A stretch of 64,000 bases of DNA from Aquamicrobium sp. (GTDB lineage Bacteria; Pseudomonadota; Alphaproteobacteria; Rhizobiales; Rhizobiaceae), in contig NZ_JAMLIE010000002.1 in the NCBI RefSeq assembly GCF_023954335.1, positions 620,001 to 684,000 of the forward strand, written 5' to 3'. Below the pieces are notes generated by a model. That model did not search any database and was not told the DNA's origin. It saw nothing but the letters and a program-made list of their open reading frames with translations. Below, piece by piece: positions 1-9,342 of the stretch. The stretch's first letter is position 1. Each line of letters starts with the position of its first letter. The translations under genes and the position numbers were made by a program.

Positions 1-179
1 GTTGCTTTTGCCGGCCGTCTGTACCATATGCGGCTGCATGAGGCGCATGGGCCGGCATGTCCGGCTTTCCCGAAGGGACTGGTTGCGTCCACCCGCAGCA
101 TGAAGCGCGCGGGCGCGACAGCGCAGCCGAGCGGAACGCCGAGCGTTCCACCGCCTTGTCGTCAGAATAGAGATTTTAT

Positions 180-201
180 GCGGCGGGTTGCGCCCCGCCG
201 C
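180..201 (+). promoter_or_regulatory. Hairpin in the probable 5' leader of the DEAD-box helicase gene
   Basis: A perfect 8-bp stem (180-187 with 194-201) closes a 6-nt loop about 43 bp upstream of the helicase start codon. There is no T run after it, so it looks more like a leader structure than a terminator. RNA-helicase genes are often controlled through their leaders; that this hairpin does so is only a guess. No gene is supported between positions 1 and 244. Confidence 0.3.
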
Positions 202-244
202 GCCAACGATGCGGACGCGCCATGCGCGACTTCGCAGGAAAGAC

Positions 245-1687
<1,443 letters not shown>

Positions 1688-1701
1688 CGCCCACCATACC
1701 G

Positions 1702-1732
1702 GGCCGCCTTCCGCGAGGAAGGCGGCCTTTTT
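1702..1732 (+). terminator. Rho-independent terminator of the helicase gene
   Basis: A perfect 11-bp GC-rich stem (1702-1712 with 1717-1727) around a GCGA tetraloop is followed by five T. It lies 14 bp after the helicase stop codon. About 230 bp without a recognisable gene follow, up to the MFS gene. Confidence 0.9.
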
Positions 1733-1966
1733 CCTGTCCGGACAGCCGTTCGGTCCGGCCGCGTTCGAGCGGCCGCAAATGCTCCAAAGGACAGCAGGGC
1801 TGGCCCAATTGCCGCGGGCGGCGCGATGGTCTAAGCCCGTCCGGTCGGCCTCGGCCGTTCACGGAACCGCGCGGCCCGCGCCGCGCCATGGAACACCCTG
1901 CCGCCGGGTCGCCGTCGACCCCGACCGCATGGCCGCCCATGGAACAATGAGACGGGAAACGTCATC

Positions 1967-3163
1967 ATGGCCGGACTGGCGGCGCTTACTCTGGCCTACA
2001 TGCTGTCGCAGTTCTACCGCGCCTTCCTCGCGGTTCTCGCGCCGGTGCTGGCCATCGATCTGGGCGCGGCAAAGACCGACCTCTCGATGGCCTCCGGCGC
2101 GTGGTTCGCCGCCTTCGCGCTGTCGCAGTTCCTCGTCGGCATCTGGCTCGACCGCCACGGCCCGAAGCGCACGGCGGGCCTGCTTCTCGGCATCTGCGGC
2201 GGCGGCGGCGCGTTCCTGTTCGCGTTCGCCACCCAGCCGTGGATGATCGTCGCCGCCATGGCGCTGATCGGCATCGGCTGCGCGCCGGTGCTGATGGCCT
2301 CGATGTTCATCTTCGCTCATACGTGGTCGCCGGCGCGGCTCGCGGTGCTGACCTCGTGGCTGATCGGACTCGGCTCGCTCGGCAACGTCATCGGCGCGTC
2401 GCCGCTGGCTGCGGCGGCAGAGGCTTTCGGCTGGCGGCCGGTCATCGCCGGCCTCGGCGTGGTGACGCTGCTGATCGCCGGGGCGATCCTGTTCTTCGTC
2501 CGCGATCCCGAGCAGGCGAAGGGCGGCGGCGTCTCGAGCGGCTTTTCCGGCTATGTCGAGCTGATGCGCCTCAAGGCTCTGTGGCCGGTCCTGCCGCTGG
2601 TCGCGATGAATTACGTGCCGTCGGGCGGCATACGCGGCCTGTGGGCCGGCCCCTATCTCGCCGACGTCTATGGCGCCGATGCGCTGGCCATCGGCCAGGC
2701 GACGCTGTTCATGGCGCTGGCCATGTCCGTCGGCAGCTTCGTCTACGGCCCGCTCGACACCTTCTTCCGCACCCGCAAATGGGTCGCCTTCGCCGGCAAC
2801 GCCCTGCTGTGTGCTGCGCTCGTCCTGCTGGCGCTAGACCCGGCGCCGGGCATCGGCATCTCGACGACGCTCCTTGTCGTCATCGGCCTCTCCGGCGCCA
2901 GCTTCGGCCTGCTGATGGCGCATGGGCGCGCCTTCTGCCCGCCGCACCTGACCGGGCGCGGCATCACGCTGCTCAATTTCTTCTCCATCGGCGCGGTCGG
3001 CCTGATGCAGTTCGCCTCCGGCGCGGTGGTGTCGACGGCGACGGTGCCCGGCGATCCGGCGGCCGCCTATGCCGCGCTCTACTGGTTCTATGCGGCGGCG
3101 CTCGCGCTCTCGCTGGTCATCTATCTGTGTGCGCGCGACGCGAGGCCCGAACACAGGGGCTGA
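1967..3163 (+). CDS. MFS transporter
   Basis: A 398-aa inner-membrane protein of the major facilitator superfamily with about 12 hydrophobic segments. The loop after the second helix carries the DRHGPKR-type signature of MFS motif A (near residue 64). The N-terminus goes almost straight into the first membrane helix, as usual in this family. It stands alone: a terminator lies upstream and 88 bp separate it from the cysteine synthase operon. The substrate cannot be read from the sequence. Confidence 0.85.
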   Translation: MAGLAALTLAYMLSQFYRAFLAVLAPVLAIDLGAAKTDLSMASGAWFAAFALSQFLVGIWLDRHGPKRTAGLLLGICGGGGAFLFAFATQPWMIVAAMALIGIGCAPVLMASMFIFAHTWSPARLAVLTSWLIGLGSLGNVIGASPLAAAAEAFGWRPVIAGLGVVTLLIAGAILFFVRDPEQAKGGGVSSGFSGYVELMRLKALWPVLPLVAMNYVPSGGIRGLWAGPYLADVYGADALAIGQATLFMALAMSVGSFVYGPLDTFFRTRKWVAFAGNALLCAALVLLALDPAPGIGISTTLLVVIGLSGASFGLLMAHGRAFCPPHLTGRGITLLNFFSIGAVGLMQFASGAVVSTATVPGDPAAAYAALYWFYAAALALSLVIYLCARDARPEHRG

Positions 3164-3251
3164 GATAACGGTGCGTGAGGGAAAATCCGTCCTTGAAAGC
3201 GGGACCCGCGGTTTCTAGTTTCGCGCATTCGGCAAAAGAAGGAACAGCCCC

Positions 3252-4286
3252 ATGGCCGCTTCGGTTCTCGATGTCATCGGCAACACGCCGCTGATCCGTC
3301 TCAGGCGCGCGTCCGAGGAAACGGGGTGCGAGATCCTCGGCAAGGCCGAGTTCATGAATCCCGGCCAGTCGGTCAAGGACCGCGCGGGCCTGTTCATCAT
3401 CCGCGACGCCGAGAAGAAGGGGCTGCTCGCGCCCGGCGGCGTGATCGTCGAGGGCACGGCCGGCAACACCGGCATCGGCCTGACGGTGGTGGCCAAGGCG
3501 CTGGGCTACCGCACGGTGATCGTGATCCCGCAGACGCAGAGCCAGGAGAAGAAGGACGCGCTCCGGCTCCTCGGCGCGGAGCTGATCGAGGTCCCGGCGG
3601 TTCCCTACCGCAATCCCAACAACTACGTGAAGGTGTCCGGCCGGCTGGCCGAGCAGCTTGCGAGGACGGAAGCCGCCGGCGCGATCTGGGCCAACCAGTT
3701 CGACAACGTCGCCAATCGCGACGGGCACATCGTCACCACCGCGCAGGAGATCTGGCGGCAGACGGACGGCAGGATAGACGGCTTCGTTTCCGCGGTCGGC
3801 ACCGGCGGCACGCTCGCCGGCATCGCCGCGGGCCTTCGCGAGCACAATGCTGCCGTCAAGATCGGCCTTGCCGACCCGCTGGGCGCGGCGCTGTACAGCT
3901 ATTACACTGAAGGAGAGCTGAAGGCCGAGGGCGAGTCGATCACCGAGGGCATCGGGCAGGGGCGCATCACCGCCAATCTCGAAGGGTTCACGCCCGATTT
4001 CTCGTGGCAAGTCCCCGACGCCGAGGCCCTGCCGATCATCTTCGACCTTGTGCAGGAGGAGGGGCTGTGCCTCGGCGGCTCGACCGGCATCAACATCGCC
4101 GGCGCGATCCGTCTCGCCCGCGAGCTCGGCCCCGGCCACACCATCGTCACCATTCTGGCCGACTACGGCACCCGCTACCAGTCGAAGCTGTTCAATCCGT
4201 CCTTCCTGCGCGGCAAGGGCCTGCCGGTGCCGGGATGGCTGGAGACGGAGAACACGATTTCGGTTCCCTACGAGGAGAGTGCATAA
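3252..4286 (+). CDS. cysK: Cysteine synthase A (O-acetylserine sulfhydrylase), long form
   Basis: A 344-aa PLP enzyme that makes cysteine from O-acetylserine and sulfide. The Schiff-base lysine lies in SVKDRAG (about residue 40), with the substrate loop TAGNTGIGL (about 70-78) and a glycine-rich phosphate-binding stretch GTGGTL (about 181). It is longer than the roughly 310-320 aa of classical CysK and resembles the long CysK-like form. The ATG at 3252 has an AAGAAGGAA ribosome site. TTGAAA and TAGTTT about 17 bp apart near 3192-3220 could be its promoter. The stop codon overlaps the start of the next gene by one base (TAATG), so it heads a four-gene operon. A cystathionine beta-synthase-like role cannot be excluded. 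Confidence 0.9.
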   Translation: MAASVLDVIGNTPLIRLRRASEETGCEILGKAEFMNPGQSVKDRAGLFIIRDAEKKGLLAPGGVIVEGTAGNTGIGLTVVAKALGYRTVIVIPQTQSQEKKDALRLLGAELIEVPAVPYRNPNNYVKVSGRLAEQLARTEAAGAIWANQFDNVANRDGHIVTTAQEIWRQTDGRIDGFVSAVGTGGTLAGIAAGLREHNAAVKIGLADPLGAALYSYYTEGELKAEGESITEGIGQGRITANLEGFTPDFSWQVPDAEALPIIFDLVQEEGLCLGGSTGINIAGAIRLARELGPGHTIVTILADYGTRYQSKLFNPSFLRGKGLPVPGWLETENTISVPYEESA

Positions 4287-5041
4287 TGGCGTTCGCGACG
4301 GAGGCGCTGTTTCGCGACAACGCCTATCTGAAGTCGGCCGAAGCGACGGTGATCGCCGTCGACGAGCGGGGAATTTTCCTCGACCGGACCGTCTTCTACG
4401 CCACGTCCGGCGGCCAGCCGGGCGACACGGGCACTCTTCTGCGCGCCGACGGATCGCGGATCGCCATTGCCGGCACGGTGACGGGGGAGACCAAGAACGA
4501 GATCGTCCACAAGCCGGCCGAGGGCGCGGCGCGGCCCGAGGTCGGCGAGACGGTGACGGCCGAGATCGACTGGGAGCGGCGGATGAAGCTGATGCGCATG
4601 CATGCGGCCTGCCACCTGCTCACCGTCGCCTGCCCCTATCCGATCACCGGCGCGGCGGTGGGCGAGGAGGAATCGCGCGTCGATTTCGACATTCCCGACG
4701 CCGGCGTGACGCGCGAGGGCGTCAGCGAGGCGCTGATGGCGCTGGTGCGCGCCGACCATCCCATCTTCACCAAATGGATCACCGACGAGGACCTCGCGGC
4801 CAATCCCTCGCTGGTCAAGTCGAAGAACGTCCGCCCCCCGGTGGGCTCGGGGCGCATCCGCCTCGTCTGCATCGGCGACGAGGGGGCGGTCGACACCCAG
4901 CCCTGCGGCGGCACGCATGTCGCCTCGACGGCCGAGATCGGGCAGATCCATATCGGCAAGATCGAGAAGAAGGGCCGCGAGAACCGCCGCTTCCGCATCC
5001 GTTTCGGCCCGCTGCCTTCGAGCCAGGAGAACCCGTCATGA
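4286..5041 (+). CDS. Alanyl-tRNA editing protein, AlaX-like
   Basis: A 251-aa stand-alone editing protein related to the editing domain of AlaRS. Such proteins hydrolyse Ser-tRNA(Ala) or Gly-tRNA(Ala) in the cytoplasm. The zinc-binding pairs are visible: HAACH (about residue 111) and CGGTH (about 209). The early TSGGQPGD stretch (about residue 36) is also typical. The ATG at 4286 shares its first base with the upstream stop, and its own stop overlaps the sulfurtransferase start (ATGA), so the three genes are translationally coupled. Longer in-frame extensions upstream lie inside cysK and are rejected. Confidence 0.9.
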   Translation: MAFATEALFRDNAYLKSAEATVIAVDERGIFLDRTVFYATSGGQPGDTGTLLRADGSRIAIAGTVTGETKNEIVHKPAEGAARPEVGETVTAEIDWERRMKLMRMHAACHLLTVACPYPITGAAVGEEESRVDFDIPDAGVTREGVSEALMALVRADHPIFTKWITDEDLAANPSLVKSKNVRPPVGSGRIRLVCIGDEGAVDTQPCGGTHVASTAEIGQIHIGKIEKKGRENRRFRIRFGPLPSSQENPS

Positions 5042-5889
5042 GCCAGACAAGCCCCTTCGTGGTTTCCGCCGACTGGCTTCAGGAGCGGCTGGACAAGCCC
5101 GGCCTGTCGATCGTCGACGGCGCGTGGTATCTGCCGGCGCAGGGGCGCGACGCGCGCGCCGAGTATCAGGCGGCGCATATTCCCGGCGCGGTGTTCTTCG
5201 ACCACGACAAGGTGGTCGAGCCGGGCTCGAACCTGCCGCACACGCTGCCTTCGCCGAGGCTGTTCGCCCAGTCCGCCTCGTCCATGGGCATCGACGAGAA
5301 GGACGAGATCGTCGTCTATGACGGGCCGGGCTTCTTCTCCGCGCCGCGCGTGTGGTGGATGTTCCGCCTGATGGGCGCGGACAAGGTCTATGTGCTCGAC
5401 GGCGGGCTCGACCGCTGGCGGCGCGAGGGCCGGCCGGTGACGGCCGAGACGACGAAGATCGCCTCCTGCTTCTTCGAGGCCGATTGCGATCCGGCCAAGG
5501 TCGTCTCCCTGGCCGAGATGCAGGAGATCGTGGCCGAAGGCGCGGCCCAGATCGCCGACGCGCGGCCGGCCGGCCGCTTCGCCGGCACGGACCCCGAGCC
5601 GCGTCCCGGCATGCGCAGCGGCCACATGCCCGGCGCGCGCAACGTGCCGGCCGCCTCGCTGTCGCGCGAGGGCAGCCTGCTGCCGGTCGATGAGCTTCGC
5701 GCCACGCTGGAGGCGGCGGGGCTCGACCTGTCGCGGCCGGTCGTCACCTCCTGCGGCTCTGGCGTCACGGCGGCGGTGATCTCGCTGGCCCTCGCCTCGG
5801 TCGGCCACGAGGACAACCGGCTTTACGACGGCTCGTGGAGCGAGTGGGGCGCGCGCGCCGACACGCCCATCGTCACCGGCAATGACTGA
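5038..5889 (+). CDS. sseA: 3-mercaptopyruvate sulfurtransferase
   Basis: A 283-aa protein with two rhodanese domains. It moves sulfur from 3-mercaptopyruvate to thiol acceptors or cyanide in the cytoplasm. The C-terminal domain has the active-site loop CGSGVT (about residue 240), the form specific for mercaptopyruvate rather than thiosulfate; the N-terminal domain has no such cysteine loop. It overlaps the AlaX gene by 4 bp and the acetyltransferase by 8 bp. Together with the cysteine synthase at the head of the operon this suggests a sulfur amino acid function. Confidence 0.92.
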   Translation: MSQTSPFVVSADWLQERLDKPGLSIVDGAWYLPAQGRDARAEYQAAHIPGAVFFDHDKVVEPGSNLPHTLPSPRLFAQSASSMGIDEKDEIVVYDGPGFFSAPRVWWMFRLMGADKVYVLDGGLDRWRREGRPVTAETTKIASCFFEADCDPAKVVSLAEMQEIVAEGAAQIADARPAGRFAGTDPEPRPGMRSGHMPGARNVPAASLSREGSLLPVDELRATLEAAGLDLSRPVVTSCGSGVTAAVISLALASVGHEDNRLYDGSWSEWGARADTPIVTGND

Positions 5890-6442
5890 GACACCGGCCG
5901 GCGCCGGGGTGGAGATCGGCCCGGACGGGATGCTTCTCGCCCGCGCCACCCATCTCGAAATGCTGGCGCCGCCGCCGGCGCGGGTACCGATGCCGCTCGG
6001 GCACGCGCTTGCGGTGCTGCGGGTCAAGGAGATGCCGCTCGCCTTCTATCGCTATCTCTACGCTGAGGTCGGCAAGGCCAGCCACTGGGAAAAGCACCGC
6101 AATCTCGACGACAGGGCGCTGTCGGCGATCGTCCATGACGAGAGCGTCGAAATCCGCGTTCTTTACGTCGACGGCGCGCCGGCGGGCTTCTTCGAGCTCG
6201 ATCTCGCCCGTCTGCCGGCGGAGGCCGAGATCCGCTATTTCGGCCTGACGCCGGATTTCCAGGGCAGGGGGCTGGCCCGGTTCTTCCTGTCGGAGGCGGT
6301 GTTCGCGGCCTTCGCCCATGCGCCGGACCGGCTGACGATCCAGACCTGCACGCTCGACAATCCGCGCGCCCTCCAGCTCTACCAGCGCATCGGCTTCTCG
6401 CCCTATGCGTGGTCGCAGGAATGGGTGACGCCCTGGCTGTAG
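5882..6442 (+). CDS. GNAT-family N-acetyltransferase
   Basis: A 186-aa GNAT enzyme. The acetyl-CoA pyrophosphate-binding loop is QGRGLAR (about residue 129), followed by the family-typical ending NPRALQLYQRIGF (about 160). The start overlaps the end of sseA by 8 bp, making it the last gene of the cysK-alaX-sseA operon. The acceptor (small amine, amino acid or protein N-terminus) cannot be told from sequence. Confidence 0.85.
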   Translation: MTETPAGAGVEIGPDGMLLARATHLEMLAPPPARVPMPLGHALAVLRVKEMPLAFYRYLYAEVGKASHWEKHRNLDDRALSAIVHDESVEIRVLYVDGAPAGFFELDLARLPAEAEIRYFGLTPDFQGRGLARFFLSEAVFAAFAHAPDRLTIQTCTLDNPRALQLYQRIGFSPYAWSQEWVTPWL

Positions 6443-6568
6443 CGGCCGTTCGCCGCGCATTAGGGATTATGAACGCCGGACAACAGCCCGTTCAGCCTGG
6501 TTTCAGGCGGCCGATGCCATTGTCGCCGCAACGAGTTAGCCTGAGTTCTTCCGAAGGAGACGCCCCCG

Positions 6569-7192
6569 ATGTTCCGCCATCTTCTCATCGCCACCACCGC
6601 CCTTTCCGTCCTCCTGCCGACCGTCGCCTCGGCGCAGATGCGCGAGCAGAATCGCGATCGCGTCATCGAGCGGCAGGAGCCGCGGCGTCCGGGACGCGAA
6701 GCGCCGCGCGAGATGCCGTCGTCGGACCGCATCCTGCGCCAGCTCGAGGCCGCGCCGACGACCCGCATCGCGCCGCAGCGCCGGGTGACGGTGCAGGAAT
6801 TCAAGCGCCGGCCGGACCTGCGCCGCGCCGCGCCGTCGATCGAGATCCAGTCGATCAACTTCGAGTTCGGCTCGGCCGAGATTCCCTACTCGCAGTACCG
6901 CAAGGTCGAGCAGATCGCCAATGCGCTGAAGCGCCTGATCTCGCGCCGCCCGGGCACGCGCATTCTGATCGAGGGCCATACCGACGCGGTCGGCTCGGAC
7001 GCCTCGAACCTCGCGCTGTCCGAGCGCCGGGCGGCCTCGCTGAAGCGCGTCCTGGTGCGCGAGTTCGGCATCCCCTCGCGGGCGCTGGAGACGGTCGGCT
7101 ACGGCGAGGCCTATCTTCTCGTGCCGACGCAGTACGAAAGCTGGGAGAACCGGCGCGTCACGCTGCGTCGCGTCGACGAATTCCTTCGTTGA
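6569..7192 (+). CDS. OmpA-family peptidoglycan-associated protein
   Basis: A 207-aa secreted protein. An N-terminal signal peptide ends at about residue 22 (VASA). An Arg/Pro-rich linker follows, then an OmpA C-terminal domain from about residue 92, with the peptidoglycan-binding core EGHTDAVGSD (about 134) and a conserved NRR near the end. The domain closely resembles the C-terminus of the large OmpA protein at 52.7-54.6 kb, so the two probably share a wall-anchoring role. There is no beta-barrel domain. GAAGGAG precedes the ATG. Its function beyond murein binding is unknown. Confidence 0.85.
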   Translation: MFRHLLIATTALSVLLPTVASAQMREQNRDRVIERQEPRRPGREAPREMPSSDRILRQLEAAPTTRIAPQRRVTVQEFKRRPDLRRAAPSIEIQSINFEFGSAEIPYSQYRKVEQIANALKRLISRRPGTRILIEGHTDAVGSDASNLALSERRAASLKRVLVREFGIPSRALETVGYGEAYLLVPTQYESWENRRVTLRRVDEFLR

Positions 7193-7198
7193 CGCAAC

Positions 7199-7230
7199 GG
7201 AAAGTTTGGGGTTGCCACTTCAAACTTTCC
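7199..7230 (+). terminator. Perfect inverted repeat after the OmpA gene, probable terminator
   Basis: A perfect 10-bp inverted repeat (GGAAAGTTTG, 7199-7208, with CAAACTTTCC, 7221-7230) encloses 12 bp and begins 7 bp after the stop codon. There is no T run, so this may be a weak or Rho-assisted terminator, or a 3'-end stabiliser. Confidence 0.5.
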
Positions 7231-7298
7231 CGGAACGTGCTAATCTAATGGCAGACACCTGCGCGGACAAAAGCCCCCCTCCGTTCGCGCGGCCTCCC

Positions 7299-7329
7299 GA
7301 CCCGCCGGTTGCCCCCCAATCGGCGGGTC
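7299..7329. terminator. GC-rich hairpin with C6 loop between convergent genes
   Basis: A perfect 9-bp stem (7299-7307 with 7321-7329) surrounds a 13-nt loop containing six C in a row. It lies between the convergent OmpA and Lrp genes. A T7 tract follows about 20 bp later (near 7348-7354). It could stop transcription from either side, or form the 3' hairpin of a small RNA. Confidence 0.45.
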
Positions 7330-7363
7330 GTGGCGTTTCTAGCCGCTTTTTTTGCTTCCGACG

Positions 7364-7837
7364 TCAGGCCATGTCCGGCTTCAGGCCGACATGGGTGCGG
7401 TCGACCACCTCGCGCAGCGCGAAGGACGAGTTGATCTTGATGACGTGCGGCATGGCGGTCAGCCATTCCTTGTGGATGCGCTCGTAGTCCTCGAGATCGC
7501 GCGCGGCGATGCGCAGGATGTAGTCGTACTCGCCCGACATCAGGTGGCACGACAGGACGTTCGGGCAGCGTTTCACCGCCGCCTCGAAATCGGCCAGCGT
7601 CTTGCCGAACTGGCCCGACAGCGAGATGTGGACGATGGCGGTCATGCCGTGGCCGAGCGCGGCGTTGGACAGCCGCGCGTGATAGCCGCGCACCACGCCC
7701 TCCTTCTCCAGGCTGTCGAGCCGGCGCGAGCACGCCGACTGCGAAAGCCCGACCTTCTCGGCGAGGGCCGCGTTGGAGATGCGGCCGTCCTTCTGAAGGG
7801 CCTCGAGGATGGCGATGTCGATCCTGTCAAGCGACAT
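7364..7837 (-). CDS. Lrp/AsnC-family transcriptional regulator
   Basis: A 157-aa regulator. The N-terminal winged helix-turn-helix (residues about 4-50, with SNAALAEKVGLSQSACSRR) binds DNA, and the C-terminal RAM domain (about 65-145) binds amino acids and mediates oligomerisation. It stands alone on the minus strand, convergent with the OmpA gene. A perfect TTTGCG-AAA-CGCAAA palindrome lies 15 bp upstream of the start and may be an autoregulatory site. The target genes are not evident. Confidence 0.9.
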   Translation of the reverse strand: MSLDRIDIAILEALQKDGRISNAALAEKVGLSQSACSRRLDSLEKEGVVRGYHARLSNAALGHGMTAIVHISLSGQFGKTLADFEAAVKRCPNVLSCHLMSGEYDYILRIAARDLEDYERIHKEWLTAMPHVIKINSSFALREVVDRTHVGLKPDMA

Positions 7838-7851
7838 GGGTCAGGATTCCT

Positions 7852-7866
7852 TTTGCGAAACGCAAA
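7852..7866. promoter_or_regulatory. Palindrome upstream of the Lrp gene, candidate operator
   Basis: TTTGCG-AAA-CGCAAA is a perfect 6-3-6 inverted repeat directly upstream of the minus-strand lrp start (7837). Lrp/AsnC proteins commonly bind 15-bp dyads of this shape and repress themselves. Binding here is inferred. Confidence 0.4.
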
Positions 7867-7939
7867 CCTACGCAAGAACGTTCGGTTTATGAAGCCGGAT
7901 GGCGGGTTTTGTGCAAGCATTCCCGCAAATCGCCGCCGG

Positions 7940-9154
7940 CTACGCTCGTGCCGCTTCGGGAGAGACCGCTGAGGACAGGGCCTGACGCCAGTCGGCGCCG
8001 CCCGGGTTCTGGAATACGCTGAGGTCGAATTCCGGCAGGATCGCGTAGAGATGGTCGAATATGTCGGCCTGGATCCCTTCATAGGCCGCCCAGGCGGTGG
8101 TGTTGGTGAAGCAGTAGATCTCCAGCGGCAGGCCGTCCGGGCCGGGCGGCAGTTGCCGGACCATGATCGTCATGCCCTGATGGACGCCGGGATGGCTGCG
8201 CACATAGTTTTCGACATAGGCGCGGAACGTGCCGATATTGGTGGTGCGGCGGGTGTTGGCCGGCACCTTCGCCCGTTCGCCGAGCCCGTCGTTCCACGCG
8301 GCCAGCTCCGTGCGCTTGTTCTTCAGGTAGGTTTCGAGCGGGGCGAGCGCGCCCAGCCGCTCGTGGTCCTCCGGGGTCAGGAAGCGGATGCTGTTCTGGT
8401 CGAGCAGGATCGCGCGCTTGATGCGCCGGCCGCCCGATTCCTGCATGCTGCGCCAGTTCTTGAACGGCTCCGTCACGAGCTTGCGGATCGGCACCGTGGT
8501 CACGGTCTTGTCCCAGTTCTGCACCTTGACCGTGTGCAGCGCGATCTCGATCACGTCGCCGTCGGCGTTCTGGCCGGGCATCTCGATCCAGTCGCCGACG
8601 CGCACCATGTCGGTCGAGGAGATCTGGATGCCGGCGACGAGCGACAGAAGCGTGTCCTGGAACACCAGGATCAGCACCGCCGCCATCGCGCCGAGGCCGG
8701 ACAGGAGGATGAGCGGCGAGCGGTCGATGAGCGTCGCGATCATCAGCAGCGCGGCGACGACGTAGACCACGATCTTGACGACCTGGACATAGCCCTTGAT
8801 CGGCTTCAGCCGCGCTTCCGGCCGCCGGTGATAGATGGTGTCGACGATGTTGAAGGCGGCGCTGATCGCCATCGCCACGGTCAGGATCATGAAGGCGTTG
8901 GCGACGTTCTTCACCACCACGACGACGAAGGCCGGCAGGTTGGGGACGAGCGCGATGCCGGTGGCGATGACCAGCGCCGGCACGACATTGGCCAGGCGCT
9001 CGATGAAGCCGTGGCGGCGCAGTTCGGGGTCGCGGCCGTATGGCGTATAGGCAAGCATCTTGTTGAGGACACGCAGAAGAAGCGCCTTGACGACGAAATT
9101 GGCAAACAGCGCGGCAAGAACAAGTGCGGCCGTTGCCGCGACGGTCGCAATCAT
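7940..9154 (-). CDS. Mechanosensitive ion channel, YbdG/MscM type
   Basis: An inner-membrane channel of the MscS superfamily, about 404 aa from the first ATG. Several membrane helices in the first half lead into the pore-lining helix and the MscS beta domain (GDWIEMPGQNADGDV, then HTVKVQNWDKTVT and FKNWRSMQESGGRRIKR). That stretch matches the E. coli YbdG (miniature channel MscM) signature rather than MscS itself. The reading frame stays open upstream of 9154, but I find no ATG, GTG or TTG for the roughly 17 residues before it, and the ATG at 9154 lacks a clear ribosome site. The exact start is therefore uncertain. The role is relief of osmotic downshock. Confidence 0.85.
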   Translation of the reverse strand: MIATVAATAALVLAALFANFVVKALLLRVLNKMLAYTPYGRDPELRRHGFIERLANVVPALVIATGIALVPNLPAFVVVVVKNVANAFMILTVAMAISAAFNIVDTIYHRRPEARLKPIKGYVQVVKIVVYVVAALLMIATLIDRSPLILLSGLGAMAAVLILVFQDTLLSLVAGIQISSTDMVRVGDWIEMPGQNADGDVIEIALHTVKVQNWDKTVTTVPIRKLVTEPFKNWRSMQESGGRRIKRAILLDQNSIRFLTPEDHERLGALAPLETYLKNKRTELAAWNDGLGERAKVPANTRRTTNIGTFRAYVENYVRSHPGVHQGMTIMVRQLPPGPDGLPLEIYCFTNTTAWAAYEGIQADIFDHLYAILPEFDLSVFQNPGGADWRQALSSAVSPEAARA

Positions 9155-9342
9155 CGGGTGCTGCGTCGCAAGTTCGGATAATGTCGGGATCGTTCCATCC
9201 TCTTCGATATTGATTGCCGGGTGGGGGAAGACAGGCGCAATGGCCCGCCGACCCCGAATGTGGCCTTTCGGGCGCGCGGGATCAACCGTTGCCGGACGTG
9301 AAAATGACTTTGGCGGTGAAGGAGGTCGCGGGTTACCCCGCG

